From Centroberyx gerrardi (lineage: Eukaryota > Chordata > Actinopteri > Beryciformes > Berycidae), in contig NC_136005.1 of the NCBI RefSeq assembly GCF_048128805.1, forward strand, positions 11,638,975-11,702,974: a DNA stretch of 64,000 nt. The letters are read 5' to 3'. Of the stretch, positions 49,534 through 61,624 are shown one piece after another. The notes beneath the pieces are model-generated. The model ran no database searches, was not told where the DNA came from, and saw only the letters and a list, made by a program, of their open reading frames with translations. Position numbers and translations under genes: made by a program. Positions within the stretch are counted from its first letter, which is position 1. Each line of letters begins with the position of its first letter.

Positions 49534-52500
49534 ATGTGAACTGTGTTCCATGCAGCACATTTTAGTTTCAGAGAGCATCATTTTTTGATTAGGATAAATG
49601 CAATTAATTATTGATTAATGGCCCAACAGGATTTCAGAGTTTTGCTGAGCAAGTCTTTATGAGCCAGCAGCACCATGTTGCTTTCAGCTTGATGTTTACT
49701 CAGCGATCACTCAAACTATGTGAGGACTTGGAAGCCCTTTTATTTATTTATTTTTTATTTATTATAGCTGATGATTGTTTTGTTAATTTTATTTCATCGC
49801 AGGCAAGATAAATGCTGTACAAATATAGTTTGTATTATTATATTTATTTTCCCTTTCGTTGCCATGCAAGTTCATGCCTCCCTCTCCAAGTGGAAGAGAA
49901 TAGTTAATGTGGAGGCTGTACAGTCACATCCTGTTTATACTGCTGTTTTCCTGTAATCCTCATCATAATATGCATTACTGATTTTAGCATAATGAGCAAA
50001 TAGCATGTTTTCCTTGAATTGAATTGCCTGGGCCGGCATAGATAGGCTTGACTAGTGCATTTGGAATAGACCTGATTGTGGTGATGCTGCAGTACTTTAA
50101 TTTGTTTGTTGATATACACTGTGTGTGTACATTGATTAGCTATTAGTTGTCATCTACAGTTGCATGGGACCAAGTTGTGGGAATATTTTGTTGCAGAGCG
50201 GTATTAATTAATTCACGATTGCTGAATGTGTCGGGATGATTAGCCTCTAATATAGAGAGATTATCAGGTGGTCCTCATCATTGATCAAGGTGTGACATTT
50301 AATTTCATGTTCACCACCAGAGGCACCGAAATAAGACAGTTGATCAATGATTTCCCAGAGTGGGAGGAAGAAACAGAGAGAGAGAAAGAGAGAGAATACT
50401 CAGAGGAGAGAAAGAAGTCATTCTTGATAAACAGTAAAGCCTGGATAGCGTGGGAGAGGGATTTCTAAAGATTGACGGGTGGAAAAAGAGCAAGCGAGAG
50501 GTGTGACAGTGTCAGCAGTGGGCTCTCTCTCTCTCTCTGCCCCTCCCTCCTGTGTCAGATGGGGAGGCAGGAAGCCAGGGAGCAGGTGTAGCTCTCTCCA
50601 TAAATGGTCTCAGCCTACGTCATGTGACGCAACAGCAGCCACCAGTCAACAACACAGCATCACCAGGAAAATGGAGGCAGGTTTGGCTTAGGAAGGGAGA
50701 GAAAGCAGAGGAGGAAAAGCCAGCAGCATATGGATCATTAAGCTAGAGATGCTCTGCCCCAGGCTGTCTATTACCGGCTGAGAGGAAAGGGAATGAATAA
50801 AGGCACTGCATATAAAGGTGTGTGAAGTCAAACAGCTCATTTGAATCGGCTCTGACAAAAGCAGCCCTCTGCTCTTCCCATAAGGTAAGCATCATCCTTT
50901 CACCCTCTGATATTTGCTGTTTGAGCTGTCGTCGTCATTCGGAGAAAGTAGCCACAGACAGGAACAAAAGAGATTATCGCACTCTTTGTTAAAAGAAAAT
51001 CTCTTTTCCTATAGAGCTGTAACCGTGTTTAGGTAAAAGGGCTTTATTTATCACAAAGGCAGCCTCGGTATGGTAATCACCGCAGGAGTCCTGAGGGAAT
51101 AGGGTTGGATCGTTCATCAATGCTCTTCGCTGTCTGCTGGTGCGGTTTCCCTGGGCTGTAGCCAGTGTTGTCGACTCAGGAGGAGCACACTGTCACACAC
51201 TGTCCTTCTGCGGAGGGAAGGATGAAGGGGTTGGCTTACACAGGGATGCAGCATGTGGAGATGCGCTAAGACCCTGTCTGCTGTACAACACTGCAATATA
51301 GCATTCGGTCTCTGTCGCTTTTTTCACCATTTAGTGGCACAACCGTGTTTTCTCTCAGTTCCTTGGTTGTATTTGATGCTGCTGATGCCCACAAAACAAC
51401 ACATGCACATGTAAGCACATTTTGCCCAATTGCGCATGCCCTTGCATACTCACAGATAAACACAGAGGTGCGCACATGCTACACAAACACACACAAACAC
51501 ATGGAGAGCAAGATTTTAACCTCCTGTCCTCGCCTCCCTCTTCCTTATTTACTAGGTGTCAACAGTAAATAACATGCAGTATAAAGGGCAGAACAGCCTC
51601 TCTGCGTCTGCACACAGAGGCACACGGTGGGGGGGGGTTTACTTGCCTCTTTTCTTTCTGCCCCCTCTTTTTCTTTTTCCCTCTCTTTCATCCTCCATTC
51701 TCCTTCCTCCCCTGTCCTCCTCCATCTCTGCCTCCATCTCTGCCTCCATCTCTCCTCCTCTCCCTCTCTCCTCCGTCTCATACCCGGCCTGGCAGCAGCC
51801 CTATAATCTTCTTTTCTCCCCAGAGAGACGTTAATTACCGTCTCTATCCTCTTCTGCTCGCTCCTCTTTGTAATGCTGAGCCAGATCAGTGACAACACGC
51901 TTGCCTTGACTAGTGGTGGCATGGTCTATTTAACACCATCCTAATTATAATGTTACATTTCACTGCGAGGCCAGATCATTATAGTGTATAGTGGGGAATA
52001 GGGCTTAACTAAGTCTATTAGGGTTCCTTTTAGTCTATTAACTGGGCCAAGTGGCATCGTCGTTTCATTGTAATGCTCAACCTAAAGTTCTTAATAGCAT
52101 CATATCATGACTTGCTACTCAAATAGACACAGTTCTGGACATGCGTACACAGATTACTCATAGTATATATGTATGTATGTTTCCCTCCAGACCACTACCA
52201 GAGTACGGAGACATGGAGTCCTCCTGTGGTCTCACCGACGACAGAACCTGTAAGTGAAACTGGGGACTGCAGAATCACTGATACTGGATTATGAGTATGA
52301 GGAATATCAGTGGCAAAGATACAAGATGCTTAGAATTAGAGTTAGTGTTGCTCATTAGTGAATAGATCATATACCCAAGCTATATGGCTTAATTTAATCT
52401 TCTGGCTCTACTGTAGCTCCCCCTACCTCCCTGAATGTGAGCCCAGGCGAAGGCGGAGGAGGCGGGACCTCGGCCCACCGTAAACGGCGCACGCTGGTCG

Positions 52501-53150
52501 CCCCGGAGATGAACCTGTCACTGGACCAAAGCGAGGGTTCTTTACTGTCAGATGACTTCCTGGATACACCCGACGACCTGGATATTAATGTGGACGACAT
52601 CGATACGCCCGATGAGACCGACTCACTGGAGTTCATCACCAATGGCAACGACCTGGAGTGGGAAGGTTAGGGGTCAAGAGGACACACACACATGTTGATT
52701 GTCTGCAACTTTAACTCCTTTACGTTTCCCCTTATTTAACCCTAAACCTAACCTCTAGCCCCCAAAATAGCCCTTTTTCCTGCTGAGGTTTGGAAAGCTG
52801 TCCTCAAAAGTGTGCACACATACGGGCACATGTACACACACACAAACACACATTTGTCTTACTATACTTGTGAGGCCTTTGTTAATTTCCTAATGCTTAA
52901 ACCTAAACTAACCTTAATCTTGACTTTGACCCACACCTAAACCTAATCCCAATTTTAACCTGAATCCTAAACCCTAGTCCTAAACTAACCATAACATCAA
53001 CACTTACCTGAACCTAAACCTACCTAACCTTAGTCCTAAACCCAAGTCTTAATTCTAAACTAGCTTCTTGAAGAAGTGAGGACCGTCCAAAATGACCTCA
53101 CTTTGCAAACATGTCCTCACTCTGAATGTCTAGGATAAAAGTACAAGAAC

Positions 53151-53181
<31 letters not shown>

Positions 53182-55369
53182 TACACTTACAACTAGGAAG
53201 CTCTAGCAATTACATTTTGATTTTCCAAGGAAGCCACAGTGTGCAGCATACATATTCCAACACAGAATCAAAAACAAAAGCCAACTCTGTGTCTGTCCAG
53301 ACGACACACCGGTGGCCTCGGCCAAAGCGGGTCCTGCTGACGGTTCAGGGGAGGCGGACGAGGACGGGACGGGCGGTAACGGACGTCTCTGGAGGACGGT
53401 GATCATCGGAGAACAGGAGCACCGCATTGACATGCAGGTCATCCGACCCTACCTGCGGGTCATCACACACGGAGGTTGGTGTCACTTCACTCAGCAGCAG
53501 AGACACTAGGGATGGGACGATATATATCGGAATTCAATATATCGCAATACAAAAATGTGACAATACATATCGCGGGGCAGAAAAATTAGTCGTGATATTA
53601 GCTACATTTTATTCTGCTGTAGTAATCACAGATGAGACGGTTTATCCATCACACTTTCACAAGCACTTCATTGAAATTATATTATTTGCACTTTGTAATG
53701 ACATTTTTAAATTGTTGTTTACATTCTAGCAAGCCAATGCCATTGCTAGAAATATTTGTGGCTCAGATATAAACATAATTCTGCACAGACAGACTTTTTT
53801 GTCACTGAACTTTTATACATCGTATCGTGGTTGAATCGAATTGTGAACCCCATATTGCGGATTAAATCATATTGTGAGATATGATTGACATACAGGTTAA
53901 TATGTTTATTTACAATGAAGGTCATTCAAAAAAGTCCTAGCTGGTGATAGTGCATGAAACAAAAAAAAACTTGTTTATAATCTCTATTGGAACATTTTAT
54001 GGTATAATCTTCTACAGTGATATCCTCATAAGATTTACCCATGAACACCCTTTTAGAATGGTATTGATTTTACTAAGATGAGGTTAAAGATTAAAGTGTA
54101 AAGACCCAGTAAGACCAGCATTCAGGTAAAAGGATTACTGCCTCTAGTTTATTAGCAAGTGTGTCTCATCTAATTGTCGTTGCTTCGCCTGAGGCATTAT
54201 TCACCGCTAACTGTCACTCTCTCCCTCTCTTCAGGTTATTACGGCGAGGGCCTAAACGCCATCATTGTGTTCTCCGCTTGTTACCTGCCTGACAGCAGCT
54301 GCGCAGACTACCACTACATCATGGAAAACCTCTTCCTGTGAGTCTGACACTATTGACAGCAAATCGCATTTCTGAGTCATGGTTCTTTAAATTCGAGGTT
54401 TGAGATGGAACCTTTTTCAGCAGAATCGTACACTTATTAGTTCTCCTTCAATACTCTTTTCATCTCCTTAATTTGTGTCAGCAGAAGCTTTGATGCCACA
54501 CCACTTATGTACAGATATGCGTACGTAGGATTGTGAGTTTTGAGGTCGCCCAAAGGAAGTCCTGGCTTTTCCCCATAACAAAGCGCGCCTCCCTGCTCCT
54601 CCAGGTACGTGGTGAGCAGCCTGGAGATGCTGGTGGCTGAAGACTACCTGATCATCTACATGAACGGAGCCACTCCGCGCAGTAAGATGCCTGGGATCAG
54701 CTGGCTCAAGAAGTGCTACCAGATGATTGACAGAAGGTACGAATCAGAGAGAAATTAGCAAGAGAATATTCTGCAATATTGATTGATTGTGGCAGACCTG
54801 GGAGAATATCATTATCTCCTGTGTATAAAAACATAAAGTACTTAGATTAAAAAGACTGTTACCTTCCTGAACGGAACTATCTACTAGGCCTACCCTGCTA
54901 TTTATACCCACTGAGTGCTGTTTACCATCAACCACTTTAAACAGTGTGACTAATGTGATTGTTTAGGCTGCCTGCACTTAGTACAGACATGCATGACATT
55001 AATACTGACTGAGTTCATGGCAGATGCAAAAGGGAGAGTAATGGAGCTTGTCATTTGCTGTCCGTCAGCAGGAGACTGGGGATGACTCACAGGCTGCATT
55101 TGCTATGGGGTTCTCTATTAAAAGATTTGATTCGTTGTGCATGAATCAAAAAGCTCTGTAATACTTTTAATGTCTTTTGTTACTTTACAACTACACATAC
55201 TTGGCCATGTTCCTTTAAACTAGCCAACACTGACCAAACTCTCTGCTGATTGATTTGATTATTTGTGTTGTGACGGCAGGTTGAGGAAGAACCTGAAGTC
55301 TCTGGTCATCGCTCATCCTACTTGGTTCATACGCACTGTGCTGGCCATATCCAGACCCTTCATCAGGTG

Positions 55370-55404
<35 letters not shown>

Positions 55405-56966
55405 ACTGAAGAGTTTTGTTCCAGATGAGATATCCACTATTTAAAAAAAAGTCACAACTAACAGCTACTCTCACAAAATGATTGATGGCACATATTTAAA
55501 ACAAATTATGGTACTAATTAGTGTTCCCTAGGCTGCAGCGTGTTGGTTGCTGGTGCAACGCTTTTAATCTATCCTTGCCGTGTAAAATAAAGGCATTTTA
55601 ATTTTTGTAATGACACAGAGTGCCTTGGACATTTTTCTTTTGCCCGCGAACTACTAGTTTTGGCTGAATCTTAATGTATATTTACAAAGACTTTCCATGC
55701 ATTGGCCTATTCTGACTCAGCTGTTACCTACATCCAAAGAGCATCTGTCCTTTCTACGCTAAGGACCCAATGCTCTGCTCCTTCCCTTCTGTTATTTTTC
55801 AGTTTTGGTACATTCTTAAACAATAGTAGGTAATTGAAGTCGTTGGTTGACAAGATAATACATTTTTTACAGACCTGATCCTGTATATTTTACAGATATT
55901 GAATAATGAACTTCAGAAAAACAGATTTTTTTTGGCCCCAAAATGGATATAGAGTAATTTGCATTTAATTTGTACACATAGCAGTGGCATCAGTAATGAT
56001 CTGATCATAACTGTGGTTCTGTTGTTGTTTTCCTGTTGTCCTCTGCAGCGTGAAGTTCATGAATAAGATCCAGTACGTCCACAGTCTGGATGAACTGGCA
56101 GAGATCGTCCCCATGGAGCATGTGCAGGTCCCAGAGTGTGTGGTGCAGTAAGTAATTTTAACCACTAGATGGAGGAAGTTAGCTGTAAGAAGTGACTCCC
56201 AATCCCAACATCAGAGAGCTGATGGCTTCCAGAATCCATTCACTCACAAGTATTTAGCCGTTCCCAAGGACTGAAGGATTTAATTCACCAGAGAACAAGT
56301 CCAGTATGATAATCGTATTATTCACAGACTTTGAATAAATTTTAAATATGATTAGCTATTGCTTGAAGAGGACTGGGATGACAGGATTTTCTCTCTTGAA
56401 TGAGGAAATAACAGTGTGACTCTTTTTCAGATTTGATGAGGAGAGGATTAAAGCTCGGAAAGAGAGGTAAAATACATCAGTCATTTCTTGTCTATGTTTT
56501 GATAACATCATCCCCTCATACATATTACTCATACAAAAATTGTACTCAAAATGAACCATAGCATAAGCACTTTAGTTGAATTCACTGACTACACAAGATT
56601 GGTTCTGCTACCAGCTGGGCATCTGCCCAACTGCCTGCAGTGAGCACATTTTAATTCATGCCCAGATCTGTTACTTGAATTCTAATGTGTGTGTGTGTGT
56701 GTGTGTGTGTGTAGGATGGAGCAGGAGCAGAGACAGCAGGAGCAGCAGCAGTCAGTCCCACAGGAGACAGTTAAAAGGGCTGAGAGGTATTTATCCTGCC
56801 TGCCTCCCTGGATTAATACCTCTTTTTTTTAACACATTTGATTGGTTAAGGCATTTATCACACCAGAAAACATAGACTTGTAGTGACTTTTTAAAAGCTC
56901 TCAATGTTCTAAAAATGTTTTCTCATATCCAGGCCAAAGTCAATGTTTGCGGATCACGGATTATGA
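49225..56966 (+). CDS. atcay: Caytaxin (ATCAY, BNIP-H; CRAL-TRIO/BCH domain protein)
   Basis: Brain-enriched cytoplasmic adaptor; the human orthologue is mutated in Cayman cerebellar ataxia, and the protein links kinesin-1 to glutaminase and mitochondria. Eleven coding exons give 373 codons (human 371). Order: N-terminus [20 protein letters not shown]; the conserved acidic block [20 protein letters not shown] and [12 protein letters not shown]; kinesin light chain-binding WED motif LEWEDD (125-130); CRAL-TRIO/BCH domain (about 170-330) with [37 protein letters not shown] and [20 protein letters not shown]; short Gln/Glu-rich tail ending MFADHGL. Exons: 49225-49301, 52191-52249, 52417-52665, 53301-53474, 54235-54337, 54605-54736, 55280-55366, 56049-56147, 56431-56466, 56715-56786, 56933-56966. 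The extreme C-terminus differs from the human one. Confidence 0.97.
49494..49532 (+). repeat. (GT)n microsatellite in atcay intron 1
   Basis: About 38 bp of GT with one early break. Confidence 0.9.
50600..50884 (+). promoter_or_regulatory. atcay: Candidate intragenic atcay promoter with alternative first exon
   Basis: In atcay intron 1: a CRE-type TACGTCA (50616-50622) with TGACGCAA (50625-50632), then TATAAA (50811-50816), then a consensus donor CATAAG|GTAAGC at 50884. An exon of roughly 45 nt between these would splice to exon 2 and start translation at M34. Inferred from sequence signals only. Confidence 0.35.
51640..51785 (+). repeat. Polypyrimidine tract in atcay intron 1
   Basis: CT-rich block with repeated TCTGCCTCCA units; low complexity. 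Confidence 0.75.
52191..52249 (+). CDS. atcay: atcay coding exon 2
   Basis: [19 protein letters not shown]. Contains an in-frame Met (M34, 52213-52215) that could start a shorter isoform. Donor T|GTAAGT. Confidence 0.9.
52417..52665 (+). CDS. atcay: atcay coding exon 3: acidic block and WED motif
   Basis: Ends [14 protein letters not shown], completing the kinesin-binding motif with the next exon. 249 nt, phase 1 at both ends, and weak donor G|GTTAGG. Confidence 0.97.
52840..53185 (+). repeat. Interspersed repeat with telomere-like CCTAA units
   Basis: Begins TTGTCTTACTATACTTGTGA, runs through about 20 degenerate CCTAAAC/CCTAACC units, then GTGAGGACCGTCCAAAATGA and a (CA)n tail. I recognise this arrangement as common in teleost introns. 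Confidence 0.7.
53301..53474 (+). CDS. atcay: atcay coding exon 4: start of BCH domain
   Basis: [31 protein letters not shown]. 174 nt, phase 1 at both ends, weak donor G|GTTGGT. Confidence 0.97.
53507..53885. mobile_element. Degenerate interspersed repeat (GGGATGGGACGATAT end)
   Basis: Left end AGGGATGGGACGATATATAT with ATCGCAATA words; the right end has GTATCGTGG, GAATCG, ATTGTGAACCC and ATTGTGAGATATG in opposite sense. A non-coding fish repeat in atcay intron 4; class not determined. Confidence 0.55.
54235..54337 (+). CDS. atcay: atcay coding exon 5
   Basis: [33 protein letters not shown]. Donor CT|GTGAGT. Confidence 0.97.
54605..54736 (+). CDS. atcay: atcay coding exon 6
   Basis: [43 protein letters not shown]. 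Donor AG|GTACGA. Confidence 0.97.
55280..55366 (+). CDS. atcay: atcay coding exon 7
   Basis: [28 protein letters not shown]. The donor AG|GTGACA is followed within 6 nt by a (CA)n run. Confidence 0.97.
55373..55400 (+). repeat. (CA)n just inside atcay intron 7
   Basis: Starts about 7 nt after the exon 7 donor; CA-rich RNA at this position is a known type of hnRNP L binding site. Confidence 0.9.
56049..56147 (+). CDS. atcay: atcay coding exon 8
   Basis: [32 protein letters not shown]. End of the BCH domain. Donor CA|GTAAGT. Confidence 0.97.
56431..56466 (+). CDS. atcay: atcay coding exon 9
   Basis: 36-nt micro-exon: [11 protein letters not shown], matching the conserved EEERLKAR of caytaxin. 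Confidence 0.92.
56685..56713 (+). repeat. (GT)n forming the atcay exon 10 acceptor
   Basis: The repeat ends TGTGTAG, and that AG is the splice acceptor. No ordinary pyrimidine tract separates them. Confidence 0.95.
56715..56786 (+). CDS. atcay: atcay coding exon 10
   Basis: 72 nt, frame-neutral (phase 2 at both ends): [23 protein letters not shown]. The acceptor sits directly on a (GT)n repeat. Confidence 0.85.
56933..56966 (+). CDS. atcay: atcay last coding exon
   Basis: [10 protein letters not shown] then TGA at 56964-56966. Short and with no human counterpart that I recognise, so slightly less certain than upstream exons. Confidence 0.8.
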
Positions 56967-59900
56967 AAAGTTCCTGGCCTTTGCTTTATCCAGTTAAAAG
57001 GTAATGTGACATCACTGTTGTTGTATTTCTCATATCAGCCACAAGGTGGCTCTGTGCTGTGGGAATGGATCCTCAGCAGCCCATTCATTACAGAGGAGCA
57101 TTTTAACCACTTGGGCAGATGTTCAACCACTGACCAACACTTATACGTGTTAAATATATTGTTCTCATATTTCAGTGCGAGGAAACTTTCCGTCTTTGAT
57201 GTTTAATATCTGTGGGCTAAATTCAGATTGTCAGATGTCGGTCCACTTATCCTCACTATTTATACTTGCTGTCTAGAAAACGAAAAGGTTCTTTATTTTA
57301 TTAACTATTATTAGTTTATTCCTTATATGCTATGTGTTTTTTAAAGTAATCAGGGTAATTGCAGGTGTTGGATTATTGTTATGTAATAGGAAGTTGGCCA
57401 TTTGCTTTGAAATAGATTAAATATGTGAATTTCCCTAAAATGGAAATACTCAACTACTTCAAACTACTTAAGTACAGTACTTTGTTATTTCACCCTTAAC
57501 AACCAGTGATCATTTAAACTCCCTGTTATATAATCCACACCTGTTCAACTCTCCAAGGTTCACACCATGGCCATTACACTGTTCCATTTACACTGTAGAC
57601 CCCTCTCAAGTGTATGTATGTGTGTGTGCGTGTGGGTGTGTGCGTGTGCGTGTGTGCGTGTCTGTGTGTGTGTGTGCACGCGTGTGCGTGTGCTTGCGTT
57701 AGTGTTGCATGGGCTACCAATGCTGAAATAGGCTACCATTGTACCTGATTTTTTCATGCTCAGTAATCAATGTTAATGTCATTGTACTCTTTTCAGCTTG
57801 CAAAAATAACTCAAGAACAAGCACTTGTCAAATGTATTTATTTACATATTGTACAGTCTTTTTAACAGAAAATCATGCTCCTACTGTATGTTTCTTCCTG
57901 ACAGGGAAGGGAAGTTGTACAGTATGTCAGAAAAATACATCCTACCTGAAAAACTCGATTTATTCGTATAACTGTAGTATAATTAGTGCCTTATCTAAAT
58001 CTAAACTCTGATCCGAGACGGAAACCATGACGTGACAAAACTGCATGTGCATCCAGCTGACTTTTACATGTCGGGGTCAAGCATGCAGATTGGCTCTCCA
58101 GATTTTAAGTCACACAAACATATTTCTTGGAGTTCTGAGTTTGAGTTTAACGAGGGGAATGATACGTTTGATCGATTTAACAAGGTGGACAGTAAAATGT
58201 TTCCTCAAAATCTCCAGCCAACAAATCAAAACAGAAATTTGAAACTGCTCAATTCTAAACAGTCCAGAATATTTTCCAAAATGCTGTGGTACTGTTTCAT
58301 GATACTCTGACATTTATACTGAAGTCAAAATTTTGTTATTGTGGAAATGGTTTGTAATAGGTTCGAGCATGCAAACTGGCTTTCTGTTTCAATTTGCCTC
58401 ATCTCCTAGATCAGGCAGAGTCAAAGTCACATGCATTTTCTTTCATTGACAAGGGGTAACGATACATTTATTTGAGTTTAACAAGGTGGGCAGTAAATTG
58501 TTCTTTACTCTCCTGTTGTGGACAGCCCAGTATCCCATCATCCACTAAGAACATTCCCCTCTCCTTTTTGCAGTGTGTGACAGACGTGTGGAGCATGAAG
58601 CATTTGATTTATACCAGTGAGAAGCAGAGGGCCGACACTTCTAAAGATGCTTCCTTATTTCACCAACATCCAGCTGAAGATAGGTGCCGTCATTTGTCCA
58701 TCCAGATGATGAATGTCCCGTTTCAAATTCCCCCCCGGCAGGAGTTCCCTCTCCCTCTCCCTCCCCCTCTCCCTCTCCCCCTCCCTCTCTCTCCCAGAGG
58801 GTTTTATGTTGCAAGTTCAGGACATACGAAGGAAGGCGCTGCTCCCACTGTTGCACTCTGCTAATTTACAAGAACTGTCTCGTCGTGGAAACTGTTGCTG
58901 AATTCATCGATTCATTACGCTGCTCTATGTTAAGATCTATGGAATGGCTTACTTTGACATGTTGCATCATCCATCAGTTCATCAGTTCCCCTGGACTACT
59001 CTGAAAAGTAAAACAAAACTCAGCCAGAACATAGGAAAAGAAGGTTTTGAATCTGAACTAAAAAATCATTTCTATAGGGTAAAAAAAAAAACCTTGTAAC
59101 TCCAATTTTGGTATTTTTCATGTTTTAACCTCAGCTGAAGGATTACATGCTCCTCTATGGGTGGAGAAAATTCTACAACCCTTGTGTTAATGAATACTTT
59201 TAAAAACCTGTTGGATAAACTGAAAAATACATGGTGGTCAATCTGAAATCAAGGCTGTTTTTCGGGGTTCCTGGAAAGTTGACTTTTTGGAGATACAAGG
59301 TTTTCACCCGACAACAGCGATATGTTCATGTATTTGTTGTGAAAAGGTTGAATATTTGGCATAAGAGATTTACAACAACAAATTGACATGAATGATGTAT
59401 GAAATCTACCACTGAGGAACAGAAGTGAGCTTGGGCCATTAGGGTTAACTCATGCTGTAGATAATAATGCTTTTCCAATACATCAGATGCCTTCATCTTT
59501 ATATTTTGCTTCATAAGTGCTGTATCGTCGGCCTTTTCATGTTCCCTCCTGATGCTGTACTGAGATCTTGACATTTTTTCGATTGTCGCTAACGTTCGCT
59601 GACCGAGGGATCGTGTGATATTGTCCTTTTCTGATCACATCTGCTCTGTGATACTTTCTGCTGAAAACTGTCTGTGCCCATCCATCTATGCTGTACCTTG
59701 TATCATGATGTGCCTCCTTCTTCTCGTACGTAGAACGCGGGAAGGCGATCTCTAGTCGCATCTTGTGGCCTGCTAACATTTGGTGTCAACTCTGATTGTG
59801 AAAACATGTTCTTACCATTGACTATATTAGGACTGAGGCGGTCACTGAGAGGAGTGAAAGAAAGAACTAAGAACTATATTCATCTTGTTTCTGATAGATA

Positions 59901-61301
59901 AAGTTCATGTAGCTTAGCTTGATTTTTATTTTGTGATTCCAAAGGCTTTGTGCATATCAGGGGAGCGACATCCTCTGTTTTTTTTGTGCCATGCTTTGTT
60001 TTCGAGGAACAGTCGGAGCATGTCAACATGTTCTCGGTATTTAAAAATCAAATGTCCGAATGAATTTTGGATTGGGCGCCTTCTGGGGATCCATTAGTTT
60101 CCTCCCACGTCTTCCATCTATTCAACACTCACTCAACACATGGTAGCAGGAGGGTGGAGGAGTTAAGAGTTTTTATTTTTGTAAAGAACTGCATAATTGT
60201 ATCGCCTGTGTATTGTTAATATTGTTTTGCACTATTGCGTTTGGTTGTCACATGACTTTTAAATAGTTCCAGTGTAGAATTGATCTATTTATGTTTTGGA
60301 GGTCAGTTGCCCTCCCAAAATGTAACTTGTGTTCTTATTTTACAAATCAGCATGACTGATGTCATGCATTGTTGGGTAGCTGTTAATAGGGCATCGACAT
60401 GCAGACTGTATGCATCTGTGGTGTAATAAATAGGAGTCATGAAATGCCTGTTTCTGAAGTGCCATCTCACTTCTAATTCTCTTCTTGCTCTTTTGCCTTT
60501 TTTGGTGTAGGAATATTCAGAAAAGATTCAGCATTTCAATTCTATTCAGTTCTATTGGTTTTTGCTCTATTTTCACACCAATGAACCTGAGCTTTTATAC
60601 TTACTTTTACCATGTAGCTGGACCAGTCCTGGGTCGATGGCAGCACGCTGATTCAGCTTGCAATGGTATTTTACGAAGAGAATTGTCATTCCTTGTGAGA
60701 AAGTCCGTCTGTTATCAGCTGTACTGAGTGCCTGTTTCTGAACCAAATGATTAACGGAAAACAAAGTGAATATATCCTTTCAGTTCTTAGTTATTTGGGG
60801 TACAGGTTTATTATATCAACTCATGCCCAATATTATCAGCAAAGTTTCCAGGGAAATCACTGACATGATAAATCCAAAATCCTCTTTCAGCTGTACATGA
60901 TTTCATTTGGACTATAAAAAGCACAATATCTATATTGTTATTACAATGCTACGAATGCAAAGACTTGGCTTGCCATTTGTCTGTTATAACATGTTGAAAA
61001 ATGTTTTTGCTCAGATTCAAATGGGAAAGATTATCTATTATTCATAGTTCTGATGTTCTTTAGATTGCGATCGTAGTTAATGCCTTGTAAATAAATAAAT
61101 TGTTCCACCCAACAATCCCTCAATATTGTCGTTTGTTTTCATACTTCTTGCATATTCACCCAACAGACAAGATAATTTCTAGTCTTCCAATTACATAAGT
61201 TTGATGCCCCTTATATGAAATTTTCAGATTCCTCATTAAAAGGTCTGTTTACTCTGTACTCCTGACACTTTTCTCGGACTATAATGTTGAAGATCAATAA
61301 A
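56967..61301 (+). other. atcay: atcay 3'UTR with several polyadenylation signals
   Basis: No further coding exon. Candidate AATAAA signals lie at 60425-60430, 61090-61095 and 61296-61301. A (TG)n run is at 57610-57695 and a CCCTCT tract at 58745-58795. Which signal is used cannot be told from sequence. Confidence 0.55.
60425..60430 (+). terminator. atcay: Polyadenylation signal AATAAA (atcay, probable)
   Basis: AATAAA followed within 25-35 nt by T/G-rich sequence (GCCTGTTTCTG). Confidence 0.5.
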
Positions 61302-61624
61302 AAGCATTGAACAAAACAGATTGAATCAGGTTGTCAGGATAATAGGCATTATACAGCAGCGTATTATACAGTGATCCACTGTAACAAACCTACAAACATT
61401 GTTTATTAATGTCCTGCACAGAACAATCTGTACTGCTGCCCAGACTGCACAAAGCCCTCGTAGATTCTGGAGTTTCCCGGCAAATGTTTTCACTGTGCGA
61501 GGGATGAAAGGAGAGGCGGTGAATACTGTCGCTCTGACGCCTCCATATCCGTAACACCGCCTCCATCACATGAGTCCCCCAACGCTCCCCTCTCCCTCAC
61601 ACACTGACCCTGATACTGAACCCC

